This document shows, in pieces, positions 26,925 through 38,112 of a DNA stretch of 55,437 bases. The position numbers were made by a program, and so were the translations under genes. Source of the stretch: an uncultured Bacteroidota bacterium (lineage in GTDB: Bacteria > Bacteroidota > Bacteroidia > Flavobacteriales > Flavobacteriaceae); NCBI GenBank assembly GCA_903913315.1, contig CAIWKX010000018.1, forward strand, positions 1 to 55,437. The letters run 5' to 3'. Numbering within the stretch: position 1 is the stretch's first letter; every line of letters begins with the position of its first letter. The notes under the pieces were generated by a model. That model saw only the letters and a program-made list of their open reading frames with translations. It was not told where the DNA came from and searched no databases.

Positions 26925-27807
26925 TCCCGTTTTATTGAAAGAAACAGTTGATGGTTTGAATATCAAACCTGATGGAGTTTATGTAGATGTCACTTTTGGT
27001 GGAGGCGGACATTCTAAAGAGATTTTACGCCGTTTAGGGGTTAATGGGAAATTATTTGGATTTGATCAAGATGAAGATGCATGGGTAAATGCATTAACTG
27101 ACGAAAGGTTTATTTTAATTCAAGAAAATTTTAGATATATCAAACGATTTTTAAGGTTTCATGGAATAAAACAAGTTGATGGAGTTTTAGCTGATTTAGG
27201 TGTTTCATCACATCAGTTTGATGTTCCGGAAAGAGGTTTTTCTACTCGATTTGATGCCGATTTGGATATGCGAATGAGTAAGAGAAATGAGTTAGATGCT
27301 TTCAAAGTGATAAATGAATATGATGATATTAATTTAAAAAGAATTTTTTCGGACTATGGAGAATTGAAAATTGCTCCAGTTTTAGCAAGAACAATTATCG
27401 AAGCGAGAGAATATAAGCTTATTAGTACAACAGAAGAATTGAAATCTGTATTGCAACGTTTTTTGCCAGAACAATTTAAAAATAAAGTATTAGCACAAAT
27501 CTATCAAGCAATTAGAATTGAAGTAAATCAGGAAATGGATGTTTTGAAAGAATTTTTAGAACAATCTTTAGAAATATTAAAGCCAGAGGGGAGATTAAGT
27601 GTAATATCATATCACTCATTAGAAGATCGATTAGTGAAGAGGTTTATGAAAAATGGAATGTTTGAAGGAGAACCAGAGCGCGATTTTTTTGGGAATTTTT
27701 CAGTTCCCTTTACTTTAATAGGAAAGTTAATAGTTCCATCAGAAGAAGAAATTAAAATCAATAACAGAGCTAGAAGTGCTAAGTTGAGAATTGCAGAGAA
27801 AAAGTAA
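26899..27807 (+). CDS. rsmH: 16S rRNA (cytosine1402-N4)-methyltransferase
   Basis: This 302-residue enzyme (formerly MraW) methylates N4 of C1402 in 16S rRNA. It has HNPVLLKETVDGL at the N-terminus, the SAM-binding DVTFGGGGHS, DLGVSSHQFD and SYHSLEDRLVK. The start is ATG 26899; ATG 26911 four codons on (MEYHNPVL) is an equally likely start. It overlaps mraZ, and its stop overlaps the ftsL start by one base. Confidence 0.95.
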   Translation: MTTKMEYHNPVLLKETVDGLNIKPDGVYVDVTFGGGGHSKEILRRLGVNGKLFGFDQDEDAWVNALTDERFILIQENFRYIKRFLRFHGIKQVDGVLADLGVSSHQFDVPERGFSTRFDADLDMRMSKRNELDAFKVINEYDDINLKRIFSDYGELKIAPVLARTIIEAREYKLISTTEELKSVLQRFLPEQFKNKVLAQIYQAIRIEVNQEMDVLKEFLEQSLEILKPEGRLSVISYHSLEDRLVKRFMKNGMFEGEPERDFFGNFSVPFTLIGKLIVPSEEEIKINNRARSAKLRIAEKK

Positions 27808-28154
27808 TGAAAGGAGGAGTTTACAACATATTAAAAGCAAGATTTCTTGTAAATGAAGATGCTACAAAAAATTGGCGATTCATACTTTTTATAGTTGTTT
27901 TGGCTATTATTATGATTGCGAATTCACACCGATTTGATGAAAAAATATATAGAATTAGTGATTTAACAAATGAAGTTAAAGAATTGCGTTCCGAATTTGT
28001 AGATCGTCGTTCTGAATTAATGAAGTTGAGAATGGAATCAACAGTTTCAGAGAAAATGGAAAGTAGAGGAATTTTTTCATCTCAAGTTCCACCACAGAAA
28101 ATCAAAGTAAAAAAAACAGAAGAAAAAGGGTTGTTAAAAAAACTATGGCATTAG
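27807..28154 (+). CDS. ftsL: FtsL-like cell division protein
   Basis: This 115-residue bitopic protein has a cytoplasmic N-terminus of about 23 residues, one membrane segment (about 25-39) and a periplasmic helix with heptad-like leucines and charged residues (ISDLTNEVKELRSEF). It is called by position between rsmH and the division transpeptidase and by topology; FtsL sequences are very divergent. It should pair with FtsB/DivIC and FtsQ in the divisome. It overlaps both neighbours. Confidence 0.85.
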   Translation: MKGGVYNILKARFLVNEDATKNWRFILFIVVLAIIMIANSHRFDEKIYRISDLTNEVKELRSEFVDRRSELMKLRMESTVSEKMESRGIFSSQVPPQKIKVKKTEEKGLLKKLWH

Positions 28155-30148
28155 AAGATAAACATATCTCATATAGGATTTACTTGGTTGCATTTGCTAT
28201 TTTTTTGGTAGCGATTGCAATTGCAGTAAAACTAACCAACATTCAATGGGTTGAGGGTGATTATTATAGAAAGTTAGCTAAAGATAGAACTGTTAAAACC
28301 TTTGTAATTCCTGCAAATAAAGGAAATATATATTCAGCCGATGGTAGTTTGTTGGCAACTTCAATTCCTAATTATACCATTAGATTTGATGCTGTAGCTC
28401 CAAAAACAATTGATTTTGACTCAAAAGTGGATTCATTAGCCGTGAGTTTATCTAAACTTTTAGGAAAACCAGCCGCTTTTTATAATTCATTATTAAGAAC
28501 TGCTCGGGCAAATAAAAGTAGATATACTTTAATTGCTGAAAATTTGAGTTATACAGAATATTCTAAAATTAAAAAAATGCCTCTTTTTAATAAAGGTGCC
28601 TATAAAGGAGGAATTATTGTAGAACAAGAAACAGTCCGTGAGCATCCAATAGGTCAAATTGCAGAGAGGACTATTGGTTATGATAAAGTCGATGAAGACG
28701 GATTTAGAAAACGAGTGGGAATTGAAGGAGCATTTGGGAAATATCTTAACGGAACAGACGGAAAAGTTTTGAAACAAAAAATTGCTAAAGGGCAATGGAA
28801 ACCAATTCGGGATATTAATGAAGTTGATCCTCAAGATGGGTACGATGTAATTTCTACTATTGATGTTTATATTCAAGATATTGCACATCATGCACTTTTA
28901 AAACAATTACAAGAATATGAAGCAGAGCATGGTTGTGTGGTGGTAATGGAAACAAAAACAGGTCAGGTTAAAGCTATTTCGAATCTTGGAAGAGATGAAA
29001 AATCAGGTAACTATTATGAAACAATAAACTATGCGGTTGCTGAAGCACATGAACCAGGGTCAACATTTAAATTAATTGATATGATTGCTTTACTAGATGA
29101 TCATAAAATAGATACTAGTAAAGTGTTTGATAGTCATGGTGGTATAATTGATTTTAAAGGGAAAAAGGTGCGTGATTCACATGATGGAGGTTATGGAAAA
29201 ATATCTTTAGCTAGAGGTTTCGAAGTTTCATCAAATACAGTAATGGTTCAATCTGTCTATGAAAATTATAAAGACAATCCAAAAGAATTTGTTGATAGAA
29301 TTGATAGAATGGGTTTGAATAAACCTCTGGGGTTGCCTTTTCAAGGAGAAGGTAATCCAAGAATTCCTCAGCCATCAGATAAAAACTGGAGTGCTTTGTC
29401 ATTGCCATGGATGGCTTTTGGATATGGAGTTGCAGTAACGCCATTGCAAACATTAACCTTATATAATGCCATTGCAAATAATGGAGAAATGGTTAAGCCA
29501 CAATTTGTTTCTGAAATTAAAGAATGGAATAAAACCATCAAAAAATACGACAAACAAGTAATCAACCCAAAGATTTGTTCAGATGAGACGATTAAGAAGT
29601 TGAGAGCAATAATGCAAAATGTAGTTAAAAGAGGAACTGCAGCAAAATTGTACTCTAAAGATTTTTCAATGGCAGGGAAGACGGGGACAGCGCAGGCAGG
29701 ATATGGTACAAATGGTGGTTTAGACAAACATTATATTTCTTCTTTTGTAGGTTATTTTCCAGCAGAAAACCCTAAATATTCATGTATTGTAGTGGTTCAT
29801 AAACCAAACACTTCAAAAAATAATTATTATGGTGCCGATGTTGCGGGACCTGTTTTTAAAAGGATAGCACAAAAAATATTTACTGATGTTCCTTCAACAA
29901 ATGAAATCAACAACATTGATAGAAAAATTGCAAAGCAAGAAACAAAATATGTTGAAGATTATACAAAAGTACAGGACATAAATACTATTCCCGATTTAAA
30001 AGGTATGCCAGGAATGGATGCTGTTGCGATAGTAGGCAATTTAGGGTTAAAAGTAATTGTAAAAGGGATTGGTAAAGTGAAAAGTCAATCTATTCAAGCA
30101 GGCCAACCAGTAATTAAGAATTCAACTATAACATTAGAATTATTGTGA
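28145..30148 (+). CDS. ftsI: Division-specific penicillin-binding protein with PASTA domain
   Basis: This class B transpeptidase of 667 residues has one N-terminal membrane segment (about 13-30), a dimerisation region, and catalytic motifs STFK (Ser306, Lys309), SSN (362-364) and KTGT (512-515). One PASTA domain ends the protein (about 612-667). It crosslinks septal peptidoglycan with FtsW. The PASTA domain is usual in Bacteroidota and Gram-positive homologues but absent from E. coli FtsI. It overlaps ftsL by 10 bases and murE by four. Confidence 0.95.
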   Translation: MALEDKHISYRIYLVAFAIFLVAIAIAVKLTNIQWVEGDYYRKLAKDRTVKTFVIPANKGNIYSADGSLLATSIPNYTIRFDAVAPKTIDFDSKVDSLAVSLSKLLGKPAAFYNSLLRTARANKSRYTLIAENLSYTEYSKIKKMPLFNKGAYKGGIIVEQETVREHPIGQIAERTIGYDKVDEDGFRKRVGIEGAFGKYLNGTDGKVLKQKIAKGQWKPIRDINEVDPQDGYDVISTIDVYIQDIAHHALLKQLQEYEAEHGCVVVMETKTGQVKAISNLGRDEKSGNYYETINYAVAEAHEPGSTFKLIDMIALLDDHKIDTSKVFDSHGGIIDFKGKKVRDSHDGGYGKISLARGFEVSSNTVMVQSVYENYKDNPKEFVDRIDRMGLNKPLGLPFQGEGNPRIPQPSDKNWSALSLPWMAFGYGVAVTPLQTLTLYNAIANNGEMVKPQFVSEIKEWNKTIKKYDKQVINPKICSDETIKKLRAIMQNVVKRGTAAKLYSKDFSMAGKTGTAQAGYGTNGGLDKHYISSFVGYFPAENPKYSCIVVVHKPNTSKNNYYGADVAGPVFKRIAQKIFTDVPSTNEINNIDRKIAKQETKYVEDYTKVQDINTIPDLKGMPGMDAVAIVGNLGLKVIVKGIGKVKSQSIQAGQPVIKNSTITLELL

Positions 30149-31608
30149 TTGTTTTAAAAGACATATTATATAAAGTATCCATTGAAGCTGTAAAGGGTTC
30201 AACAGAAATCGCTGTGAATAAAATTGAGTTTGATTCAAGAAAAGTTCAGGAAAACGATGTTTTTGTTGCTATAAGAGGCACACTTTCTAATGGGCATGAT
30301 TTCATTGAGAAAGCTCTCAATCTTGGAGCTGTTGTTGTTATTTGTGATACACTTCCAGATGTTATCGTTACAGGAATTACTTATATTCAGGTTAAAGACA
30401 CCAATTCGGCTTTAGCTTTTATGGCTAATAACTATTACGATAATCCATCTTCTAAATTAAAATTAGTTGGGATTACAGGGACTAATGGTAAAACAACTGT
30501 AGCATCTCTTTTGTATCAATTATTTAAAAAAGCGGGATATAAAGTAGGTTTACTTTCAACTGTGAAAATAATGGTTGATGAAGTGGAGCACATAGCTACC
30601 CATACAACTCCAGATTCTTTGACAATCAACTATTATTTAAATGAAATGGTAGCGATTGGTTGTGAATACTGTTTTATGGAAGTGAGTTCTCATGGGATCC
30701 ACCAAAAAAGAACCGAAGGATTACACTTTGAAGGTGGGGTTTTTACCAATTTATCACATGATCATTTAGATTATCATCCCTCTTTTGCAGAATACAGAGA
30801 TGTTAAAAAATCATTTTTCGATCATCTGCCTAAAACGGCATTTGCGTTAACCAACATTGACGATAAGAATGGTTTAGTAATGTTACAAAACACTTATGCT
30901 AAAAAATTGACTTACGCGCTAAAGTCTTACGCTGATTATAAAGCTCAAATTTTAGAAAATCAATTATCAGGTTTGCTTTTAAAAATAAATGAAAATGAAG
31001 TTTGGGTAAAACTAATTGGGACTTTCAACGCATATAATTTATTAGCAATTTATGGAACGGCAGTTCAATTGGGTGTAGAAAGTTTTGAAGCATTACGATT
31101 ATTATCGGAATTAGAAAGTGTTTCCGGTCGTTTTCAATTTATTGTTTCTAATAAAAAAATCACTGCAATTGTTGATTATGCTCATACACCGGATGCTTTG
31201 GAAAATGTGCTGAAAACCATTAATGACATCCGTACTAAAAATGAACAATTGATTACTGTTGTTGGTTGTGGTGGTGATAGAGATAAAACAAAAAGACCTA
31301 TTATGGCTAATATTGCTACACAAATGAGTGATAAAGCAATCATTACTTCAGATAATCCAAGAACCGAAAATCCAGCAACCATAATTGCTGAAATGGAAGC
31401 CGGAGTAGAACCTCAGAATTTCAAAAAATCACTTTCTATAGAAGATAGAAAACAAGCAATAAAAACTGCGTGTCAATTAGCGAATCCAAATGATATTATT
31501 CTAATTGCAGGAAAAGGACACGAAACTTATCAAGAAATTAATGGCGTTCGCCATGATTTTGATGACATGAAAATAGTTAAGGAATTTTTAGAACAATTAA
31601 ACAAGTAA
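30145..31608 (+). CDS. murE: UDP-MurNAc-L-Ala-D-Glu:meso-diaminopimelate ligase
   Basis: This 487-residue enzyme adds the third residue to the muropeptide stem. The ATP-binding loop is [10 protein letters not shown] (about 111-120). DNPR in SDNPRTENP marks specificity for meso-diaminopimelate rather than lysine. The start is GTG at 30145, overlapping the ftsI stop by four bases. It implies DAP-type peptidoglycan, consistent with the two L,D-transpeptidases in the window. Confidence 0.96.
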   Translation: MIVLKDILYKVSIEAVKGSTEIAVNKIEFDSRKVQENDVFVAIRGTLSNGHDFIEKALNLGAVVVICDTLPDVIVTGITYIQVKDTNSALAFMANNYYDNPSSKLKLVGITGTNGKTTVASLLYQLFKKAGYKVGLLSTVKIMVDEVEHIATHTTPDSLTINYYLNEMVAIGCEYCFMEVSSHGIHQKRTEGLHFEGGVFTNLSHDHLDYHPSFAEYRDVKKSFFDHLPKTAFALTNIDDKNGLVMLQNTYAKKLTYALKSYADYKAQILENQLSGLLLKINENEVWVKLIGTFNAYNLLAIYGTAVQLGVESFEALRLLSELESVSGRFQFIVSNKKITAIVDYAHTPDALENVLKTINDIRTKNEQLITVVGCGGDRDKTKRPIMANIATQMSDKAIITSDNPRTENPATIIAEMEAGVEPQNFKKSLSIEDRKQAIKTACQLANPNDIILIAGKGHETYQEINGVRHDFDDMKIVKEFLEQLNK

Positions 31609-31627
31609 CACAACAAACCTAACCAAT

Positions 31628-32854
31628 ATGTTATACTACTTATTTGAATATTTAGACAAAACTTTGGATGTCCCTGGTGCTGGAGTTTTTCAATACATTA
31701 CATTTCGTTCTGCATTAGCGTTGATATTCTCATTGATGATTTCTACTATTTATGGTAAAAAAATCATTATGTTTTTAAGAAAGCAACAAGTTGGAGAAAC
31801 AGTTCGTGAATTGGGATTAGCTGGGCAAACTCAAAAAGCAGGAACGCCAACAATGGGAGGGTTAATCATAATAATTGCGACTTTAATTCCAGTTTTGTTA
31901 TTAACAAAATTGAATAATATTTATATCATTCTTTTAATAGTGACTACAATTTGGATGGGGACTATTGGATTTATTGATGATTATATTAAGATTTTCAAAA
32001 AAGACAAACAAGGATTAAAAGGGATTTTCAAAGTTATTGGCCAAGTTGGGTTAGGTATAATTGTAGGCTCAGTATTATATTTCAGTCCTGCAGTTACCGT
32101 TAGGGAAAAATCTTCTAGACCTATTACATTTAATCAAAGTGAAAGTGTAATAAGTCAATCCGATAAAGAAATAAAATCGACTACAACCACAATTCCATTC
32201 ATGAAAAATAATGAGTTGGATTATGCAAAAATTATTGCTTGGACAGGTGATGGTTATGAAAAATGGGCTTGGTTAGTCTTTATTCCAATAGTTATTTTCA
32301 TCATTACAGCAGTTTCAAACGGTGCTAATCTTACAGATGGAATAGATGGATTGGCAGCAGGAACATCAGCAATTTCAGTTCTCGCCCTCGGGATTTTCAC
32401 ATTCGTATCGGGTAATATTATTTTATCAAGCTATCTAAATGTCATGTACATTCCTAATTCTGGTGAAATGACAGTTTTTATTGCAGCATTTGTTGGAGCA
32501 TTAGTTGGGTTTCTTTGGTACAATTCTTATCCAGCTTCAGTATTTATGGGTGACACAGGAAGTTTAACTATTGGAGGGATAATAGCCGTTTTGGCAATTT
32601 CAGTTAGGAAAGAATTGTTACTTCCAGTTTTATGTGCCATTTTCTTTGCCGAAACTTTTTCAGTGGTTTTACAAGTATCTTATTTTAAATATACTAAAAA
32701 ACGTTTTGGAGAAGGAAGAAGAATCTTCTTAATGTCTCCGTTGCACCATCATTACCAAAAGAAAGGCTATCACGAAAGTAAAATTGTAACTCGTTTTTGG
32801 ATTGTAACTATTTTGTTAGCTATTGTAGCAATCGCAACATTAAAACTAAGATAA
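31628..32854 (+). CDS. mraY: Phospho-MurNAc-pentapeptide transferase
   Basis: This 408-residue polytopic inner-membrane enzyme makes lipid I from UDP-MurNAc-pentapeptide and undecaprenyl phosphate. It has [18 protein letters not shown] and [11 protein letters not shown] near the C-terminus, all MraY signatures. It is about 40 residues longer than the E. coli enzyme because of an insert around residues 155-200. Its stop overlaps the murD ATG by one base. Confidence 0.96.
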   Translation: MLYYLFEYLDKTLDVPGAGVFQYITFRSALALIFSLMISTIYGKKIIMFLRKQQVGETVRELGLAGQTQKAGTPTMGGLIIIIATLIPVLLLTKLNNIYIILLIVTTIWMGTIGFIDDYIKIFKKDKQGLKGIFKVIGQVGLGIIVGSVLYFSPAVTVREKSSRPITFNQSESVISQSDKEIKSTTTTIPFMKNNELDYAKIIAWTGDGYEKWAWLVFIPIVIFIITAVSNGANLTDGIDGLAAGTSAISVLALGIFTFVSGNIILSSYLNVMYIPNSGEMTVFIAAFVGALVGFLWYNSYPASVFMGDTGSLTIGGIIAVLAISVRKELLLPVLCAIFFAETFSVVLQVSYFKYTKKRFGEGRRIFLMSPLHHHYQKKGYHESKIVTRFWIVTILLAIVAIATLKLR

Positions 32855-34188
32855 TGTTAAGGTTAGTAGTTTTAGGTGGAGGCGAAAGTGGAGTAGGGAC
32901 AGCCATTTTAGGAAAGAAAAAAGGATACGACGTTTTTGTTTCTGATTTCGGAAAAATAAAGGAAAATTATAAAGAAGTTCTTATAATTAATGGAATACAA
33001 TGGGAAGATGAACAGCATACAGAAGAATTAATTCTGAATGCTGATGTTGTAATGAAAAGCCCTGGAATACCTGATAAAGCTCCGATAATTAAAAAGTTGT
33101 TAGAGAAACAAATTACAGTTATTTCTGAAATTGAATTTGCATCACAATTTACCAATGCAATTACAATTGGAATCACTGGGAGTAATGGTAAAACCACAAC
33201 TACATCATTAACCTATCATATTCTAAAACAAGCTGGGTTGAATGTAGGATTAGGTGGGAATATTGGAAAAAGTTTTGCGTGGCAAGTAGCCGAAGAAAAT
33301 TATGAAGTGTATGTGTTAGAGTTAAGCAGTTTCCAATTAGACGGAATTATTAATTACAAACCACATATTGCTATTATTACAAACATAAGCCCAGATCATT
33401 TAGATAGATATGAGTATAAATATCAAAATTATATCAATTCTAAATTTAGAATAACAATGAATCAAACCGAAGAAGATTATCTTATTTACGATGCAGATGA
33501 TGAGGCAATCAACGAATGGTTACAAAATAACAAAGTAAAAGCACAATTAATTCCTTTTTCAATTTCAAAAGCAGTTGAAAACGGAGCATTTTTAAATAAC
33601 AATACTATGGAAATTAACATCAACGAAGAAGAATTTTTAATGGAAACATCTCAAATCGCACTTGAGGGAAAACATAACATGAAAAATGCAATGGCAGCTA
33701 CTTCTGTCGCTCAACTGATGAAAATCAGAAAGCAAACTATTCGTGAGAGTTTGTCTAATTTTCAAGGAGTAGAACACCGTTTAGAAAAAGTCCTTAAAAT
33801 TCAAAATGTACAATACATTAATGATAGCAAAGCTACCAATGTAAACGCAACATTTTTTGCTTTAGACAGCTTGACAACTCCAACGGTTTGGATTTTAGGA
33901 GGCGTTGATAAAGGAAACGATTATACGGAGTTAATGGCATTAGTTCATGAAAAAGTAAAAGCAATTATTTGCCTGGGAGTAGATAATAAAAAAATAATCG
34001 ATGCTTTTGGAAATGTGGTTGACATGATGGTGGAAGTTGATAATATGCACGATGCGGTGAACACCGCAAGACACATCGCAGAAAAAGGAGATACGGTTTT
34101 ATTATCACCAGCTTGTGCCAGTTTCGATTTATTTCAAAACTACGAAGACAGAGGAAATCAATTCAAAAGAGAAGTTAGGAATTTGTAA
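32854..34188 (+). CDS. murD: UDP-MurNAc-L-alanine:D-glutamate ligase
   Basis: This 444-residue Mur ligase adds D-glutamate to UDP-MurNAc-L-Ala. The ATP loop GITGSNGKTTTTS lies near residues 106-118, and the N-terminus LVVLGGGESGVGTA is the nucleotide-binding fold of MurD. ATG 32854 is chosen over an in-frame ATG at 32797 inside mraY because it overlaps the mraY stop and gives the usual N-terminus. Confidence 0.95.
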   Translation: MLRLVVLGGGESGVGTAILGKKKGYDVFVSDFGKIKENYKEVLIINGIQWEDEQHTEELILNADVVMKSPGIPDKAPIIKKLLEKQITVISEIEFASQFTNAITIGITGSNGKTTTTSLTYHILKQAGLNVGLGGNIGKSFAWQVAEENYEVYVLELSSFQLDGIINYKPHIAIITNISPDHLDRYEYKYQNYINSKFRITMNQTEEDYLIYDADDEAINEWLQNNKVKAQLIPFSISKAVENGAFLNNNTMEININEEEFLMETSQIALEGKHNMKNAMAATSVAQLMKIRKQTIRESLSNFQGVEHRLEKVLKIQNVQYINDSKATNVNATFFALDSLTTPTVWILGGVDKGNDYTELMALVHEKVKAIICLGVDNKKIIDAFGNVVDMMVEVDNMHDAVNTARHIAEKGDTVLLSPACASFDLFQNYEDRGNQFKREVRNL

Positions 34189-34196
34189 TATTAAAA

Positions 34197-35561
34197 ATGA
34201 AAGAGTTAATAAACAGTTTAAAAGGAGATAAAGTCATTTGGGCATTCGTGTCCCTTTTGGCGTTGTTTTCATTTATGCCTGTTTTTAGTGCTAGTAGTAA
34301 TTTGGCATACATGCGTCACGGTTCTGGAAATGCTATAACGTATTTACTGAAACATGCCGTTCACATTTTCATCGGATTTATAATTATCTATCAAATACAT
34401 AAAATTCCCTATCATTATTTTAGAGGAATTTCTAGAATTGCATTACCTATTGTATGGTTATTACTCATTTATACTTTAGTCAAAGGAACTGTTATTGAAG
34501 GAGCCAATGCCAGTCGTTGGATACAAATTCCGTTTATTGGAGTTTCGTTTCAAACATCAACTTTAGCAGCCATTGTTCTTTATGTTTACGTGGCTCGATA
34601 TTTATCAAAATCCAGAGAAACACAACCGACATTCCAACAGTCATTCATCGAATTGTGGATTCCAGTTTTTATAACATTAATGTTAATACTACCAGCCAAC
34701 TTTTCTACGGCAGCATTAATTTTTGCGATGGTAACGATGTTAACTTTTATTGGAAAATACCCATTAAAATATATCGGAATTATTATTGGAATGGGAATCG
34801 TGTCATTCGTATTTTTTATTTTAGTAGTTAAAGCTTTTCCAAATGCTTTTCCAAATCGTGTACAAACTTGGGAAAAACGTATTGGAAACTTTTTTAATAA
34901 AAATGATAATGCTAAAGATCCAGACGAATATTATCAAATAGAAAAAGCTAAAATAGCCATTGCATCAGGGGGTGTCTATGGACTTGGACCAGGAAAAAGT
35001 GTACAGAAAAACTTCTTGCCACAATCCTCTTCCGATTTTATTTTTGCGATTATTGTTGAAGAATATGGGCTTTTTGGAGCGATACTAATCTTGGGATTGT
35101 ACATGCTTTTGTTATTCCGTTTTATAATTGCAGCACACAAAGCCAATTCGCTTTTCGGAAAACTCGTCGTAGTTGGACTCGGATTCCCAATTGTCTTTCA
35201 AGCTTTAATTAACATGGCGGTTGCAGTAGAATTATTGCCAGTTACGGGTCAGACATTACCCTTAATAAGTTCTGGAGGAAGTTCTATCTGGATGACGTGT
35301 ATCGCTATCGGAATCATCTTAAGCGTGACCAAAAAAGAAGAAGAAATTGCCGAAGAATTAGCGGAAAAAGAAAAACGTGAAGAGGCCTTAAGAAAGCTAA
35401 TTGATAAACAATTGCAAGAAGATGAAGAGGAAAATGAAGAGGATGAAAATCAAGAAAAAGTAAATCAAATGAAGGCTTCCATAAAAAATAAAATAATGGA
35501 AGACCAAGACGATTATTCTATTACAGAAAATCCAATGAAAGCAGTTTTAAATAAAAAATAA
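34197..35561 (+). CDS. ftsW: SEDS peptidoglycan glycosyltransferase FtsW
   Basis: This polytopic SEDS protein of 454 residues polymerises lipid II with the division PBP. The last membrane region carries [18 protein letters not shown], the SEDS signature. After about residue 380 comes an 80-residue, strongly acidic and Lys/Glu/Gln-rich cytoplasmic tail not found in E. coli FtsW. It starts eight bases after murD. Confidence 0.95.
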   Translation: MKELINSLKGDKVIWAFVSLLALFSFMPVFSASSNLAYMRHGSGNAITYLLKHAVHIFIGFIIIYQIHKIPYHYFRGISRIALPIVWLLLIYTLVKGTVIEGANASRWIQIPFIGVSFQTSTLAAIVLYVYVARYLSKSRETQPTFQQSFIELWIPVFITLMLILPANFSTAALIFAMVTMLTFIGKYPLKYIGIIIGMGIVSFVFFILVVKAFPNAFPNRVQTWEKRIGNFFNKNDNAKDPDEYYQIEKAKIAIASGGVYGLGPGKSVQKNFLPQSSSDFIFAIIVEEYGLFGAILILGLYMLLLFRFIIAAHKANSLFGKLVVVGLGFPIVFQALINMAVAVELLPVTGQTLPLISSGGSSIWMTCIAIGIILSVTKKEEEIAEELAEKEKREEALRKLIDKQLQEDEEENEEDENQEKVNQMKASIKNKIMEDQDDYSITENPMKAVLNKK

Positions 35562-35598
35562 ACTTTGTGACTTAGCGCCTCAGTGGCTGAAAATAACA

Positions 35599-36690
35599 AT
35601 GAAAAAGTATAAATTCATATTAAGCGGTGGAGGAACAGGAGGACATATTTATCCTGCGGTGGCTATTGCCAATGAATTAAAATTGCGTTTTCCTGATTGC
35701 GAAATTCTATTTGTAGGAGCTCAAGATAAAATGGAAATGCAAAAAGTACCTCAAGCAGGATACACTATTGAAGGGTTATGGATTGCTGGTTTGCAACGAA
35801 AACTAACGTTACAAAATATGATGTTTCCATTCAAATTAGTAAGTAGTTTGTGGAAATCTCGTAAAATCATTAAGAAATTCAAACCCGATGCCGTTATCGG
35901 AACTGGAGGTTTTGCAAGCGGACCATTATTGCAAGTTGCCAACAGTAATAACATTCCAACAGTAATTCAAGAACAAAATTCTTATCCTGGAATTACCAAT
36001 AAAATATTAAGTAAAAAGGCCAACGCCATTTGTGTGGCTTACGAAAATTTGGAACGTTTTTTTCCAAAAGATAAAATTGTCTTTACCGGAAATCCTGTGC
36101 GTCAAGATTTATTAGATAGTGATTCCAAAACACAAGAAGGCATCACCCATTTCAAATTAGATGACAATAAAAGAACGCTTTTAATCCTCGGTGGAAGCCT
36201 TGGGGCTAGAAGAGTAAACCAATTGATTGAAAAAGAATTGGATTTTATTTTAGCCACTGGCATTCAAGTTTTTTGGCAATGCGGAAAATTATATTTTGAA
36301 GAGTATAAAAAATATAATGACAAAGAAAACGTTCAGGTGGTTGCTTTTATTGACCGAATGGATTTAATCTATGCCGCAGCCGATTTCGTGATTTCTCGTG
36401 CAGGAGCATCTTCAGTTTCAGAATTGTGTTTGGTAGGAAAACCAACTATTTTCATTCCATCACCCAACGTTGCTGAAGACCATCAAACCAAAAATGCAAA
36501 AGCAATTGTAGATAAAAAAGGAGCAATCCTTTTAAAAGAAAGCGAATTGGATGACAAATTTGAAACTACTTTTTCAGAATTAATTTCAAATGAAAATCAT
36601 CAAAAAGAATTAAGTCAAAACATCAAAAAATTGGCAAAGCCAAACGCAACAAAAGACATCGTTGAACAAATAATAAAACTAATACAATAG
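35599..36690 (+). CDS. murG: UDP-GlcNAc:undecaprenyl-PP-MurNAc-pentapeptide GlcNAc transferase
   Basis: This 363-residue GT28 enzyme converts lipid I to lipid II on the inner face of the membrane. It has the N-terminal [11 protein letters not shown], the central GTGGFASGP, and the C-terminal [11 protein letters not shown] and [12 protein letters not shown] donor-binding segments. It begins 37 bases after ftsW. Confidence 0.97.
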   Translation: MKKYKFILSGGGTGGHIYPAVAIANELKLRFPDCEILFVGAQDKMEMQKVPQAGYTIEGLWIAGLQRKLTLQNMMFPFKLVSSLWKSRKIIKKFKPDAVIGTGGFASGPLLQVANSNNIPTVIQEQNSYPGITNKILSKKANAICVAYENLERFFPKDKIVFTGNPVRQDLLDSDSKTQEGITHFKLDDNKRTLLILGGSLGARRVNQLIEKELDFILATGIQVFWQCGKLYFEEYKKYNDKENVQVVAFIDRMDLIYAAADFVISRAGASSVSELCLVGKPTIFIPSPNVAEDHQTKNAKAIVDKKGAILLKESELDDKFETTFSELISNENHQKELSQNIKKLAKPNATKDIVEQIIKLIQ

Positions 36691-36696
36691 CAATAG

Positions 36697-36754
36697 CAAT
36701 TTCAATTTCAAAAATCAATATTAAAATTTGAGCTTTGAATTGAAATTGAAATTG
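36697..36754. repeat. Inverted repeat between murG and murC
   Basis: A perfect 14-base inverted repeat (36697-36710 with 36741-36754) with 30 bases between the arms occupies most of the 81-base gap. A second pair (AAAAATCAAT at 36710-36719 and ATTGATTTTT at 36751-36760) overlaps it, so two alternative folds are possible. There is no T-tract for a classic terminator on the plus strand beyond TTTTT at 36756-36760. Confidence 0.55.
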
Positions 36755-36771
36755 ATTTTTGAAACTGAAAT

Positions 36772-38112
36772 ATGAACCTAAACCAAATACATAACGTCTA
36801 TTTCATCGGAATTGGAGGCATCGGAATGAGTGCTTTAGCTCGTTATTTTCAAAACATTGGTAAAAATGTTTCAGGATACGATAAAACTCCAACCATGCTT
36901 ACCGACGAATTGATTGCCGGGGGAATGGACATTCATTTTGAAGATGCTATTAGTCTAATTCCAAACGATTATTATGTCGAAAACACCTTAATAATTGTAA
37001 CGCCTGCTGTTCCTGTTTCTCATTCGGAATGGAATTATTTTATCGAAAGAGATTATGTAATTAAAAAACGTGCAGAAGTGCTTGGAATCATAACCAAAGA
37101 TACCTTCTGTTTCGCAGTGGCTGGCACCCATGGGAAAACAACTACATCAAGTATTCTTGGGCATATTTTATACGAAAGTGGCGAAGACGTAACAGCATTT
37201 CTTGGCGGTATTGTCGAAAACTACCATTCTAATTTAATTGGAAGTGGCAAAACAATTACTGTGGTAGAGGCCGATGAATTTGATCGTTCCTTCTTGCATT
37301 TACATCCAAATATTGCTTGTGTAACTTCTATGGATGCCGATCATTTAGATATTTATGGAGATAAAAATGCTATCGAAGAATCGTTTAGGGAATTTGCAGA
37401 TAAAGTATCGGATAAAACCAAAATGTTTGTCCCAAAAGGGCTCGATTTAGAAGGATTAACCATTGCGGTTAATGAAGAGGCAACATTTAAAGCATTTAAT
37501 GTTAGAATAGAAAATAGTGCTTACGTTTTTGATGTACAAACCCCATCAGAAACTATACAAAATATCGCTTTCGGATTGCCTGGAAGACACAATTTAATGA
37601 ATGCCTTAATGGCTTTAGCAATGGCAAAAACTTTTGGTTCCCCAACCGAGTCCATTGCTAAAGCCTTGGCTTCTTTTAAAGGAGTGCAACGGAGATTTTC
37701 GTATCAAATAAAAACCGAAGATTTAGTTTATATTGATGATTATGCCCATCATCCAACTGAAATAAATGCAGTGCATCAAGCGGTTCGTGAATTGTATCCT
37801 AATCAAAAAGTGTTGGCCATTTTTCAACCACATTTGTTCAGTAGAACCAAAGATTTTGCTGATGATTTTGCCAAAAGTTTATCGCAATTTGATGAAGTTT
37901 TACTTTTAGATATTTATCCAGCACGCGAATTACCAATGGAAGGAATTACGACGTCATGGTTGATGTCCAAAATGACAAATGAACATAAAAAATTAGTTTC
38001 AAAAACCGATTTGATTCCGTCAATTTTAGCTTCTGATGCTACAGTAATTGTTACGATAGGTGCAGGGGATATAGGTGAGTTAGTTCCGTCAATTAAAAAA
38101 GCATTATTATGA
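36772..38112 (+). CDS. murC: UDP-MurNAc:L-alanine ligase
   Basis: This 446-residue first Mur ligase has the N-terminal FIGIGGIGMSALA and ATP loop AGTHGKTTTSS near residues 115-125, with the C-terminal IDDYAHHPTEI. The mRNA overlaps ftsQ by four bases (ATGA), suggesting translational coupling. Confidence 0.96.
   Translation: MNLNQIHNVYFIGIGGIGMSALARYFQNIGKNVSGYDKTPTMLTDELIAGGMDIHFEDAISLIPNDYYVENTLIIVTPAVPVSHSEWNYFIERDYVIKKRAEVLGIITKDTFCFAVAGTHGKTTTSSILGHILYESGEDVTAFLGGIVENYHSNLIGSGKTITVVEADEFDRSFLHLHPNIACVTSMDADHLDIYGDKNAIEESFREFADKVSDKTKMFVPKGLDLEGLTIAVNEEATFKAFNVRIENSAYVFDVQTPSETIQNIAFGLPGRHNLMNALMALAMAKTFGSPTESIAKALASFKGVQRRFSYQIKTEDLVYIDDYAHHPTEINAVHQAVRELYPNQKVLAIFQPHLFSRTKDFADDFAKSLSQFDEVLLLDIYPARELPMEGITTSWLMSKMTNEHKKLVSKTDLIPSILASDATVIVTIGAGDIGELVPSIKKALL

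Noticed and set aside
35562..35598. Riboswitch or small RNA before murG
   Set aside because: The 37-base gap contains a sequence resembling dispersed intergenic text of this group but is too short and shows no defined fold.
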